The notes under the pieces are model-generated. The model worked only from the letters and a program-made list of their open reading frames with translations, made no database searches and was not told the origin of the DNA. Below, in pieces: positions 47,416 through 55,822 of a DNA stretch of 64,000 nt. Numbering within the stretch: position 1 is the stretch's first letter; every line of letters starts with the position of its first letter. Made by a program: the position numbers and the translations under genes. The DNA is from Paracoccus halophilus (GTDB lineage: Bacteria > Pseudomonadota > Alphaproteobacteria > Rhodobacterales > Rhodobacteraceae), in assembly GCF_000763905.1 (NCBI RefSeq), contig NZ_JRKN01000003.1, positions 168,236 to 232,235 on the forward strand. The letters are read 5' to 3'.

Positions 47416-48239
47416 TGCTTCGGCATTTCCGGGCCGAAGACGGCGCGCGCCTTGCCTATCGCGACGAGGGCGAGGGCCTGCCCGTTCTGGCACTGTCGGG
47501 GCTGACGCGCAACGGGACCGATTTCGACTATCTGGCGCCACATCTGCGCGATGTACGGCTGATCCGGCCGGATTATCGCGGGCGCGGCGATTCGGACTGG
47601 ACCGGGGCCGCGACCTATACCGTGCCGCAGGAAGCCATGGACGCGCTGGCGCTTCTTGATCATCTGGGGCTGGAGCGCGCCGCGATCCTGGGCACCTCGC
47701 GGGGCGGTCTGATCGGGCTGCTGCTGACCGCGACGGCGCGCGACCGGATGCTGGGCCTCTGCCTGAACGATATCGGCCCGGTCCTAGAACGTGGCGGGCT
47801 GGAGCGGATCTTTGACTATGTCGGCCGCAACCCGGCGGCGACCAGTCTGAGCGAACTGGCGCAGCGCATGCCGCGCGCCATGCCCGGTTTTGCGAATGTG
47901 CCCGACAGCCGCTGGCTTGAGGAAGCGCGCAAGCATTATCGAGAAACCCCTGACGGTCTGCGGATCAATTACGACCCCGCGCTGCGCGAGTCGTTTCTGA
48001 CCGCTTTCGACGGGCCCGAGGTCGATACCTGGCCGCTGTTCGACGCGGCCCGGGGCCTGCCGCTGGCCCTGATCCGCGGCGCCAATTCGGACCTGCTGTC
48101 GCCGGAAACCGCCCGGGAAATGCAACGCCGGCGGCCGGACATGATCTTCACCGAGGTCCCCGACCGCGCACATATCCCCTTTCTCGACGAGGCCGAGGCC
48201 CTGACCGCGATCAGGGCCTGGCTGCGGATGATGCGCTAG
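47415..48239 (+). CDS. Alpha/beta hydrolase
   Basis: A protein of 274 residues. Typical fold elements are LALSGLTRNGTDFDYLAPHL, RPDYRGRGDSDW after strand 4, nucleophile elbow ILGTSRGGLIGL, acid Asp in IRGANSDLLSPE and a late His in VPDRAHIPFLDE. The specific reaction is unknown; relatives include esterases and epoxide or lactone hydrolases. Coupled by TGATG to fabI. An IS630-type element abuts its TAG stop: the TA of the stop codon appears to be the target dinucleotide, so the coding sequence is kept intact. Confidence 0.85.
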   Translation: MLRHFRAEDGARLAYRDEGEGLPVLALSGLTRNGTDFDYLAPHLRDVRLIRPDYRGRGDSDWTGAATYTVPQEAMDALALLDHLGLERAAILGTSRGGLIGLLLTATARDRMLGLCLNDIGPVLERGGLERIFDYVGRNPAATSLSELAQRMPRAMPGFANVPDSRWLEEARKHYRETPDGLRINYDPALRESFLTAFDGPEVDTWPLFDAARGLPLALIRGANSDLLSPETAREMQRRRPDMIFTEVPDRAHIPFLDEAEALTAIRAWLRMMR

Positions 48240-49290
48240 AGCGTATCGCGGACTTTGAGCTTCAATATTCCCAGACTGCGCCTGGCGTGGTTTTCTTCTG
48301 CTCAGGCAGATGGGGATTTCAGATGCGCAAGCCACATCCAATAGAGCTTCGTAGCCGGGTCATCGGCTACGTAGACGACGGTCACGGGCACCGTCAGGCG
48401 GCGCGGCACTTTCGGGTGTCACCGAAGTTCGTAAATGATCTGGTAAATCTGCGTCGCGAGACCGGATGTTTGACACCGAGGCGACAAAGCAACGGCGGCG
48501 GACATGGCAAGCTGGTGGACGTGACCGGCTGGCTCGAGGCCCGTGTCACGGCCAAAAGCGGGATCACGCTTGATGAACTCGTGGCCGAACTGGCCGAAAC
48601 GCATGGCATCGACCTCCACCGCGCCACCGTCTGGCGCATTCTGCGGGGTCTCGGACTGCGTCATAAAAAACTCTGCAGGCGCTTGAACAGAAGCGAAAGG
48701 ACCTGGCTGGCCTGCGGCATGTCTGGATCGCAAGGCACCAGCCCTTCATGGCCAACCATCTGGAGCGGCTGGCATTCGTCGATGAGACTGCGATCAAGAC
48801 GAACATGGCCAAGACCACCGGCTGGGCACCCCGCGGGCAGCGCCTCGTCGATCATGCACCATCCGGACATTGGCGCATCCAGACCTTCGTTGCCGCCCTG
48901 CGCCATGACCGGTTGGACGCGCCTTGGGGATTGACGGCGCAATGAATGCCGAAATGTTCGATTCCTACATCAAAACCCAGTTGGTCCCGACACTCCAACC
49001 CGGGGAGGTTGTCATTCTGGACAATCTTTCCAGCCACAGGAATTGGGCCGCAGCGGCTGCCCTGCGCGATATCGGCGCCTGGTTCCTGTTCCTGCCCCCA
49101 TACAGCCCCGACCTCAACCCGATCGAAATGGCCTTCTCCAAACTCAAGGCGCTGATCAGAAAAGCCGCCGCCCGCACCTACGATCAGCTTTGGCCGGCAG
49201 TCGGCCAAGTCTGCGATCTGTTCTCCGACAAGGAGTGCTACAACTCCTTCAAAGCTGCAGGATATCAGGCCGATTAGGTGTAACTGGCTC
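48239..49290 (+). mobile_element. IS630-family insertion sequence
   Basis: The element is bounded by TA at 48237-48238 and 49291-49292, the dinucleotide that IS630 elements duplicate. Its ends begin GAGC on both strands (GAGCGTATCG on the left, GAGCCAGTTA reading in from the right), so the visible inverted repeat is short and the exact ends are tentative. Length about 1.05 kb fits the family. It contains one transposase gene, broken by frameshifts. Confidence 0.65.
48323..49277 (+). pseudogene. IS630-family DDE transposase, frameshifted
   Basis: Three consecutive reading frames together give one IS630 transposase. The first (from 48323) has the helix-turn-helix region HRQAARHFRVSPKFVNDLV and a second HTH, ending near LRHKK. 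The second frame starts at A6 (48665-48670), where a -1 slip restores KTLQALEQKRKDLAGLRH and leads to the first catalytic Asp in AFVDETAIKTNM. A6 is a plausible programmed slippery site. A further loss of one base near 48926 separates this from the last part, with Asp in VILDNLSSHR and Glu in YSPDLNPIEMAF. The second shift has no slippery look and probably inactivates the copy. Confidence 0.85.
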
Positions 49291-49377
49291 TAGGTAAGCG
49301 CGAACTTCGCCGCACATTTTCCGGCTGTGTTTGCTGCGGCATGAGGTGTCCACCGGAAAAAAGGTGGACACCAGGAT

Positions 49378-49863
49378 ATGGAAGACGATGGGCGGCAACT
49401 TCGGGTGACGGCGGTCCATCCGATTGGGCGGCGAAAGTTTGATCCGGTATCGAAGGCGCGTCTGATCGAAAGCTGTTTGCAACCCGGTGCGTCGGTTGCT
49501 CAGCCTGCCCTGGATCACGGGGTCAATGCGAACCTCCTGTGGAAGTGGATAGGCCAGCACCGGCTGGCGAAGCAGGGCATGGCGATGATTACGCCGCCTT
49601 CCGCGCCGACATTCATTCCGGTTCAGATTGAAAGCGCCGCGGATCAGGCCATGTCGCGACAGAGCAGCGCGTTTGCGCTGGATTTGGCTGCCCCCTGGTG
49701 GTGACGTGCCGCGCTCAGCATCTGAGAAGATCGGCCCACTGTCCTCTCCGGCCAGGGTGAACGCATCATTGCCGAACCGGGTGAAGCTGACGCTGGAATG
49801 CAATGATGTGGATGCATTGGCGGCAATGATCGGAGCGTTGGGTGATGTTCAGACTGGGCGCCC
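49378..49863 (+). pseudogene. IS66 TnpA accessory protein, frameshifted
   Basis: The frame from 49378 encodes MEDDGRQLRVTAVHP and a helix-turn-helix LIESCLQPGASVAQPALDHG, as in IS66 OrfA, and stops after DLAAPWW (49704). The expected C-terminus (SLPNRVKLTLECNDVDALAA, then MIGALGD) continues in the next frame from about 49690. A frameshift at the CCCCCTGG run near 49690 joins them. It may be a mutation or a recoding site. The end given is approximate, because the second frame runs into tnpB. Confidence 0.7.
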
Positions 49864-50198
49864 ACCTTCAGGTCTATCTGCATGGCGACCCGATCGACTT
49901 TCGGGCTGGGATCGACAGCCTCGCGGTCCTGGTCCAGGAGACGATGGCCCTCGATCCTTTTGCTCCAGCGGCTTTTGCGTTCTGCAATCGCCGTCGCGAC
50001 CGAATGAAGGTGCTCTTCTTCGATCGATCGGGCTTTGTTCCGGTCCTGAAGCGGCTGACCGAGGACAAGTTCCGGTGGCCCCACCGCCAGGAGGCGATCG
50101 TCCGGCTTGCGACCGAGCAATTGCATTGGATTCTCGACGGCATTGATATCAACGCGATGATTCGCCATCCGGTGCGGCAATATCAGGTTGCCGGCTAA
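49845..50198 (+). CDS. tnpB: IS66 TnpB accessory protein
   Basis: A protein of 117 residues matching IS66 Orf2/TnpB: LQVYLHGDPIDFRAGIDSLA, VLVQETMALDPFAPAAFAF, CNRRRDRMKVLFFDRSGF, and WILDGIDINAMIRHP. Its function in transposition is unknown but required in characterised IS66 elements. The frame also permits a GTG start one codon earlier (49842). It is the only apparently intact gene in this IS cluster. Confidence 0.88.
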   Translation: MFRLGAHLQVYLHGDPIDFRAGIDSLAVLVQETMALDPFAPAAFAFCNRRRDRMKVLFFDRSGFVPVLKRLTEDKFRWPHRQEAIVRLATEQLHWILDGIDINAMIRHPVRQYQVAG

Positions 50199-51484
50199 GG
50201 GGTCTCGAATTCCGCGGTTGACGCGTCGGTACGGTTCAGATTCAAGAATCCGATGAATCGACCCGACGAACCGAGTGTTGACGAGCTGGTAGCGCGCATT
50301 GCTGCGCTGCAGGCAGAGAACCGTCAGCTCACAGAGCGCCGTTGAGGGAGGCGACACGGGCTGCGACGAGGCGGATTGCGTTGATCTGCCGAATACGGGC
50401 CTGCCGGCCAAAGAAAGGGCGACGGGAAAGAAGCGCGGCCGCAAGGCTTTGCCGGAAAACCTGCCGCGCGAGCGGGTTGAATATGACCTTGCCGACGACG
50501 AAAAGATCTGCCCATGCTGCCGTCACCAGATGCACCGCATGGGCGAGACTGTCACCGAGCAGCTTCATGTCGAGGTGAAGGCGAAGGTTTTGCAGAATGT
50601 GCGGTTCACATATGCCTGCCGCCATTGCGACCGTACCGGCATCAACACGCCGGTCGTCATCGCGCCGATGCCGAAGCAGCCCTTGCCGGGCAGCATCGCC
50701 CCAGCCTCGACGCTAGCCTTCGCACTCGTTCAAAAATACGTCGATGGCACACCGCTCTACCGCCTGGCGCAGACATTCGAGCGCGCAGGCGTTCCTGTCA
50801 GCCTTGGCGCGCTGGGCCATTGGGTGATCGGCTCGAGCGAAAAGCATCTCTCCCGTATCTATAACGCGCTGAAACTGCGGCTTCGATCGGAATCCCTCAT
50901 CCATGGCGACGAGACGGCGGTCCAGGTGCTGAAGGAAAAGGACAGAGAGGCCGCCAGCACATCGTACATGTGGGCTTACCGGAGCGGTGAGGACAGCGAC
51001 GAGCCGATCGTGCTGTTCGAATATCAGCCGCGCCGCGGACAGATCTACCCGCAGGCCTTCCTCGGCGACTATCGCGGCATAGTGATGAGCCATGGCTATT
51101 CGGCCTGGCGCACGCTGGAGGGGGCAACCCATCTTGGATGCATGGCTCATTCTACACGGCGCTTTGTCGATGCCCTCAAGGCGAGGAAGAAAGGTAGCGG
51201 CCCGCCGGAACAGGCGCTCCGGTTCTTCGACCAACTCTACCGGGTTGAAAGGCAGGCGAACGACGAAAAGCCGGGTGGCGGCGAAACGCAGGCCGACAGC
51301 ATGCGCCGCTTTGGCCAGCAACACAGCGTAGCCATCCTGAATGCCCTCAAGGAACGGCTCGATATTATCGCCCCAAAGGTCTTGCCGGACAGCAAGCTCG
51401 GCGATGCCGTCTCTTATACTCTGAACCAATGGGAATATCTGACGCGCTACACCGAGGACGGCAGGATGCCGATAGACAACAACT

Positions 51485-52859
51485 TTCTTTTGTGGATTCC
51501 GCTCGGATTGCAAGGAATTTCTGATCGTCGGGACATGTGATCGAGTGCGGTCTTTTGTCAGGCCTGTTCGTGCGGCTGACTGGCGCCGCTGGCCGGGATG
51601 GTGATGCGCTGACCGGGACCACATCTCCAACAGCGAGTTCGAGGCTCGGAGAAGGTTTCCGGTTTGCCCGAGCCGGATCATGTCGATCATGGGCCCATGC
51701 AGATCATGCCTTCCTCACAACTCGGTGGCCCGGTCGCTTCAACGCCGTGTCAGGCGCCGATCAGCACCGGGCCACGATAACTTTCGCCGCGCGTCGGCAT
51801 CGCCCGGATGCCGCGCGCCATCTTGTTCGCCTGCGAGACCGCGACGACCGGGATCGGTTTTCGTTCCAACATGCGCGCCAGCCAAGACCCCTTCGGTGCC
51901 CCGCGGCGCGAGGCCCAGCGGATCACGGCGGTCGCCCCGATAATCAGCATTCGCCGGATGTCGCGCTGCCCCATCTTCGAGGTCTTTCCCAACCTCTGCT
52001 TGCCGCCGCTGGAGTGCTGCCGCGGCACCAGGCCGAGCCAGGCGGCGAAATCGCGTCCGCGCCGGAACTGCTCCATCGGCGGCGCGAAGGTCTCGACCGC
52101 GAGCGCGGTGATCGGGCCGACGTCCGGCATCGTCTGCAGCTGGCGCGGCATTTCCGCGTCCTGCGACATGGCCGCGAACCGTGCCTTCAGCGCATCGATC
52201 CGGGCGGTGAACTGGGCGATCTGGTCAAGGAGCATGCGGCAGATGTCGCGCGCCAGTTCCGGCACCTCGATGTCGGGATCGTCGACGACCTTGGCGCGGC
52301 GCGGCAGGTAGCCGATACCTTCGGGCGCCACGTGACCGAACTCGTAGAGATGCAACCGCAGAGTATTCGCGGCCTCGGTACGCTGTTTCACGAGTTGCTC
52401 GCGGGTCCGGAACGCGACGGCCCGGCCTGCTGCTCTGCCGATTTCGGCTCGACGAAGCGCATGGTCGGCTGTAGCGCCGACTCGACGATAGCCTCCGCAT
52501 CCGCCGCGTCGTTCTTCTGCCGTTTCAGGAATGGCTTGACGTCATGCGGCGCGATCAGCCGGACCTCATGCCCCTGCCGCGACATTTCCCGCGCCCATTG
52601 ATGCGCGCCTGCACAGTCCTCCATCGCCACCAGGCACGGCCGCTGATCCGCCATGAACCGGGCGAACTGCGGCCGCGACAACTTCTTGCTGAACACAACG
52701 GACCCGTCCGCCGCCGCGCCGAGGACCTGAAACACGTTCTTTGCCAGATCGACGCCGATGATGTTAACTTCTCCCATGGATGCCATCTCCTGCAGCTTGT
52801 GCTTCCACACCACGAGTTTGGCACATCGCGATGCCGCCAGGGAAGAGCGGCATCCACCC
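51485..52859 (-). mobile_element. IS110-family element (IS1111-like group) inside IS66 tnpC
   Basis: It splits the tnpC codons IDNN and HLERDIR cleanly, which defines the ends. Subterminal inverted repeats GTGGATTCCGCTC (51492-51504) and GTGGATGCCGCTC (minus strand, 52845-52857) match at 12 of 13 positions, a feature of the IS1111 group. On the minus strand the transposase starts about 80 bp from the left end. About 260 bp of non-coding DNA lies after its stop, the place where guide (seek/bridge) RNAs are encoded in that group. No target duplication is seen, as expected. Length about 1.38 kb. Confidence 0.8.
51750..52777 (-). pseudogene. IS110-family transposase, frameshifted
   Basis: The N-terminal RuvC-like domain starts MGEVNIIGVDLAKNVFQVLG (first catalytic Asp) and continues to KNDAADAEAIVESAL and FVEPKSAEQQA. 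The frame then breaks. Resuming from about 52430 in another frame are RTREQLVKQRTEA, the helical linker HLYEFGHVAPEGIGYLPRR, and the Tnp C-terminal domain with the catalytic Ser region LQTMPDVGPITALAVETFAP, GRDFAAWLGLVPRQHSSGGK and LGKTSKMGQRDIRRMLI. Loss of one C in GCC(C)GGGCC near 52425 explains the shift. Everything else is close to intact, so inactivation is probably recent. Confidence 0.85.
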
Positions 52860-53171
52860 CATCTCGAACGCGATATCAGAATATTTCCAACCGACAGAAA
52901 GAGCTGGCTGTTCAGCGATACCGTAGATTGAGCCAAGGCCAGTGCCGTCGTCTACAGTCTGATGTCGACCTGCCGCGCCGCACGCGTCGAGCCGTTAGCC
53001 TGGTTGCGCCACGTCCTCACCGAATTGCCGCAGCGGCCGACGACGCCGATATCACCGATCTGCTGCCCTTCAACTTCCCCAAAACCAGCACTGCCGCCTG
53101 ATCCAACACGACGCTTACCGAAATCAAACGCCGAAAGGCGGCGTCAACGTGCGGCGAAAATCGCGCTTACA

Positions 53172-53600
53172 ACTCTAGTATTACATTTGCGTTTTATCTG
53201 ATCTCTGAATCAATGGTCTACCATGATGTGGATGCGGTAATGGATGTCTGGATTGCCGGTCGAGGAAGCGCTGGAACTTCGGGCTTCGTCGCTTCGGGAT
53301 GTGAAGGCGCGGATGCGGGCGCTGTTCACGCAAGAGCGTGTTGCGGCGTCTGCCGGGCAGCTTCTCGGTGGCCTTCCGGGCGAGGAAGGGCGCAAGACCG
53401 GGTGGATGCCGGCAGAGGCTGCCGGCAACAAGGCACCCTGGCGGCAGCAGGCGATACTGGGTCGCGGTCAATGGGATGCCGATGTCTTGCGTGGCACCTT
53501 CCGCGAGTATGCGCTGGAAACGCTGGCGGATCCTGATGCGGTGCTGGTGATCGATTGGTGACCCAGGGCAGAAAACAGTCCCGGGGGCTGTTGAAAAAGC
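53172..53600 (+). mobile_element. IS701-family 5' fragment (left arm of inverted repeat)
   Basis: Encodes the N-terminal third of an IS701-type transposase in the frame 53244-53561: MSGLPVEEALELRASSLRDV, FTQERVAASAGQLLGGLPGE, RKTGWMPAEAAGNKAPWRQQ, ending at DPDAVLVID followed by Trp and stop. In intact homologues the catalytic Asp-Glu follows here. The block is repeated in inverted orientation at 54685-55110 with several amino-acid differences. The junction sequence after the break runs into CTGTTGAAAAA, apparently the end of the IS1182 element. Confidence 0.75.
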
Positions 53601-54712
53601 CGTGTCAGACCGGTTCCGCGGAGACGGCTTCCGACTCTGGAAAGGAAGAAGATCATCGCTGCCGCCGCCAACGTCTTGCGGTTCATGGCGATGGCGGTCA
53701 GGAGGGCCTGGAACTTCATGCTTTCAAGCCCTCTGCGGATCGCTCTGGCCCGTCCGTGGAGTGTCTTTGCGGTGCCGTGTACGCCTTGGACGCGCCAGCA
53801 ATGCCGGGTGGTGTGGACGGCGTGGTCGTCCTCGCCCCATGCCAGGCGTTTGCGCCGGGGCGCGCTGGATGGCCGCATGGCTGGCGACGATATGCACCCG
53901 GCGCGATGGCGCGCCCTATGGCTGGCACTGTGCCTTGAGCGGGCAGCGGGTGCGGTCGCGCCGGCCGGCACGATACCACTTGCCGGATTTCATGCTGTCG
54001 CGAGCTGTGAGCCGCTGCTTCGCCGGACCCCGAACCACGTCGTGATAAGGATCGAACCTGAACGGCTCGGTTGCAAAGCGCTGCGCAACCTTGCGGCGGT
54101 GCGCGCGAAGGGGCGGGATGAGCGCTTCGATCCGCCGATCTGCTGAACCCGGCGGCACCCGACGAACAACTCGGCACTGTGTCCGCGGTGATCCGGCCCG
54201 GAGAAGCCCCGAGCGTGTCTTCGATGGCGTCCAAATGGCGCGAGACCAGCGCATCCATGCTGACATCGGCGCGGATCGGGCTGGCGTCGATGTGGATGAT
54301 CCCGGTCGAAACCAGCTCAGCAGCCTGGCACTGCCGCAGGACACGGACAAAAACCCGGCGGATCGCGAGATTGACCCGGGCTTCACGCATCAGCCGCCGG
54401 TCGTGAACGATCCCGCGCAGAAAGCCCGCCAGCATCAGACGCAGGGCAAGTTCGGGGTCGAGGCCGGGGCGATCATTGTTCGAACGATAAAGATCGGTCA
54501 CCCCGGCGCGAAGCCACTCAGGATCGAGAAGCTGATCGACCCTCACCAGCACATGGTCATCGCGGATCGGATCCCGCGGCGACCCGCTGATGAAAAGCTC
54601 TGGCCGACCACGTTTCTTCCGACCCAACATCGCAGCCTCTCAGCCAGCAACAAACAAGCAGAATCAGACATATGGATTTTTTTCAACAGCCGCCAGGGGA
54701 TCATTTTCTTAC
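53564..54712 (-). mobile_element. IS1182-family remnant between two IS701 fragments
   Basis: The outer parts carry GCTGTTGAAAAA at 53588-53599 and, on the other strand, the same sequence near 54686-54697, so these look like the terminal inverted repeats. The interior encodes a degraded IS1182-type transposase on the minus strand. Exact ends cannot be set, because the similarity of the flanking arms continues up to these repeats. Confidence 0.65.
53600..54630 (-). pseudogene. IS1182-family transposase, degraded
   Basis: Starts MLGRKKRGRPELFISGSPRD and shows DDHVLVRVDQLLDPEWLRAG, RPGLDPELALRLMLAGFLRG and IVHDRRLMREARVNLAIR, which are IS1182 N-terminal features. An internal deletion then joins NLAIRR to a stretch that reads RQCQAAELVSTGIIHIDASP, containing a catalytic Asp. 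Later parts lie in other frames: a Cys-containing RDRTRCPLKAQCQP and the C-terminal HAVHTTRHCWRVQGVHGTAK and LTAIAMNRKTLA. Several frameshifts and a deletion make it non-functional. Confidence 0.8.
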
Positions 54713-55110
54713 CCGGCTCACCAATCAATCGCCAGCACCGCATCAGGATCCGCCAGCGCTTCCAGCGCATAGTCGCGGAAGATGTCACGCAAGGCATCGG
54801 CATCCCATTGTCCGCGACCCAGTATCGCCTGCTGCCGCCAGGGTGCCTTGTTGCCGGCAGCCTCTGCCCGCATCCACCCGGTCTTGCGCCCTTCCTCGCC
54901 CGGAAGGCCACCGAGAAGCTGCCCGGCAGACGCCGCAACACGCTCTTGCGTGAACAGCGCCCGCATCCGCGCCTTCACATCCCGAAGCGACGAAGCCCGA
55001 AGTTCCAGCGCTTCCTCGACCGGCAATCCAGACATCCATAACCGCATCCACATCATGGTAGACCATTGATTCAGAGATCAGATGAAAAACGCAAATGTAA
55101 TGATAGGCAG
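54685..55110 (-). mobile_element. IS701-family 5' fragment (right arm of inverted repeat)
   Basis: Mirror copy of the 53172-53600 block. The minus-strand frame (55056 down to 54718) encodes MSGLPVEEALELRASSLRDV and ends LADPDAVLAID, then Trp and stop, at the same codon as the left arm. Substitutions such as GTFREY to DIFRDY show the two copies have diverged, so this is not a very recent perfect duplication. Outer sequences ATTACATTTGCG and GATCTCTGAATCAATGG are shared by both arms and probably include the IS701 terminal repeat. Confidence 0.75.
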
Positions 55111-55166
55111 AAGTCCATTGCTCTGGAACTGAATCTACCCAACTGCCACCACGGTGAGGATGCTGG

Positions 55167-55407
55167 TTATCCAGACACATGAATACCGACGGGACCAATG
55201 CCCATCATCGCCTCACGTTCCGGCAGATGACCATGGCGAACCAGCCACGATGTCACATTCTCAAGCTTCTCATCAGACAACGTGGCCAACGCCACTTGGA
55301 TCGCTTGCCCGATCAACTTGTGCCCCCTTCACGAAGAAAATATCGGTGAGGTGGTCGACGCTGAATCCCGGCGGGTCGGGCAGTGAAGCAGGGATCGCCT
55401 CTTGCAT
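55167..55407 (-). CDS. Two overlapping small ORFs or one frameshifted small gene
   Basis: Not recognised. On the minus strand ATG 55407 opens 44 codons: MQEAIPASLPDPPGFSVDHL, then TDIFFVKGAQ, stopping near 55273. In the next frame a TTG at 55316, with AAGGGGG six bases upstream, opens 49 codons to 55167: IGQAIQVALATLSDEKLENV, then TSWLVRHGHLPEREAMMGIG and PVGIHVSG. Each looks protein-like, and joining them by one frameshift near 55316 would give a protein of about 80 residues. It lies 59 bp after the FliJ-like gene and may be the last gene of the flagellar operon, damaged next to the IS cluster. The 55111-55166 stretch holds nothing recognisable. Confidence 0.4.
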
Positions 55408-55465
55408 TTGGCGTATCCTCGTCCCGCTCGCCATCCCCCTCTGCCTCCCGGCGCGCGCTGGAAGG

Positions 55466-55822
55466 TCATGCCTCCACGATCGACGATTTGCGCAGGCTGT
55501 TCAGCGCCTCGGCTCGACCGAATTCCCGTAACGCGCGACCACGCGCAGCCTCGAAACCAGGCAGCAACCGCCGGACCTCCTCCTCTGCGGCAAGGAGGTC
55601 GCGGATTTTTTCGCAGGCGAGCGCGTTGGTCAGCCGCGCCTCGCTGACCGAAAAAGCGGCGTCGGATTGGTGTATCGCCGCAAGCTCTTGCTCGATCTGC
55701 ATCATGCGTGCGCGCGCCTCAACCAAATGCGAGCGAAAGGCCGAGAAGCGCCGCATCTCGATATCAGATTTCAGCCTTGCGATGCGCTCCAGCCGTCCAA
55801 GGGCCTTCGTCTGACCTTTCAT
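55466..55822 (-). CDS. FliJ-like coiled-coil protein
   Basis: A protein of 118 residues predicted almost entirely helical, with heptad-like spacing in EMRRFSAFRSHLVEARARMM and ARLTNALACEKIRDLLAAEE. Length, coiled coil and place at the end of the flagellar export genes fit FliJ, the central stalk that couples the FliI ATPase to FlhA. Sequence similarity to FliJ is too low to be sure, and fliI is not next to it. ATGA-coupled to flhB. Alternatively it is a lineage-specific flagellar accessory protein. Confidence 0.5.
   Translation of the reverse strand: MKGQTKALGRLERIARLKSDIEMRRFSAFRSHLVEARARMMQIEQELAAIHQSDAAFSVSEARLTNALACEKIRDLLAAEEEVRRLLPGFEAARGRALREFGRAEALNSLRKSSIVEA

Larger units (their letters stand above)
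50253..53101 (+). pseudogene. IS66 TnpC transposase, interrupted and decayed
   Basis: The start is at 50253 (MNRPDEPSVDELVARIAALQ), but the frame ends at 50345. The body continues in another frame from about 50390: the zinc-like PCCRHQMHRMGE...CRHCDRTG, the DDE region LIHGDETAVQVL, and LGCMAHSTRRFVDAL, up to MPIDNN at 51484. About 60 residues between these parts seem deleted. After the IS110-type insertion the sequence resumes at 52860 (HLERDIR..., RKSWLFSDT), meets an in-frame TGA at about 52929, and needs one more shift to end in DITDLLPFNFPKTSTAA. It cannot make a full transposase. Confidence 0.85.
49294..53170 (+). mobile_element. IS66-family insertion sequence, split by IS110-type element
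   Basis: The left end is GTAAGCGCGAACTTCGCCGC (from 49294) and the right end, read from the other strand at 53170, is GTAAGCGCGATTTTCGCCGC. GTAAGCG is the conserved IS66 terminus. Flanking octamers GGCTCTAG and AACTCTAG share six of eight positions, an imperfect target duplication. Inside are tnpA, tnpB and a heavily damaged tnpC. The IS110-type insertion occupies 51485-52859, so the original element was about 2.5 kb. Confidence 0.85.

Noticed and set aside
53555..54146. Plus-strand open frames in the IS1182 region as host genes
   Set aside because: They are antisense to recognisable IS1182 transposase pieces and have no protein-like sequence.
48239..55110. Genomic island or prophage
   Set aside because: No integrase, att-like repeats, tRNA or phage genes were seen; everything is IS-derived.
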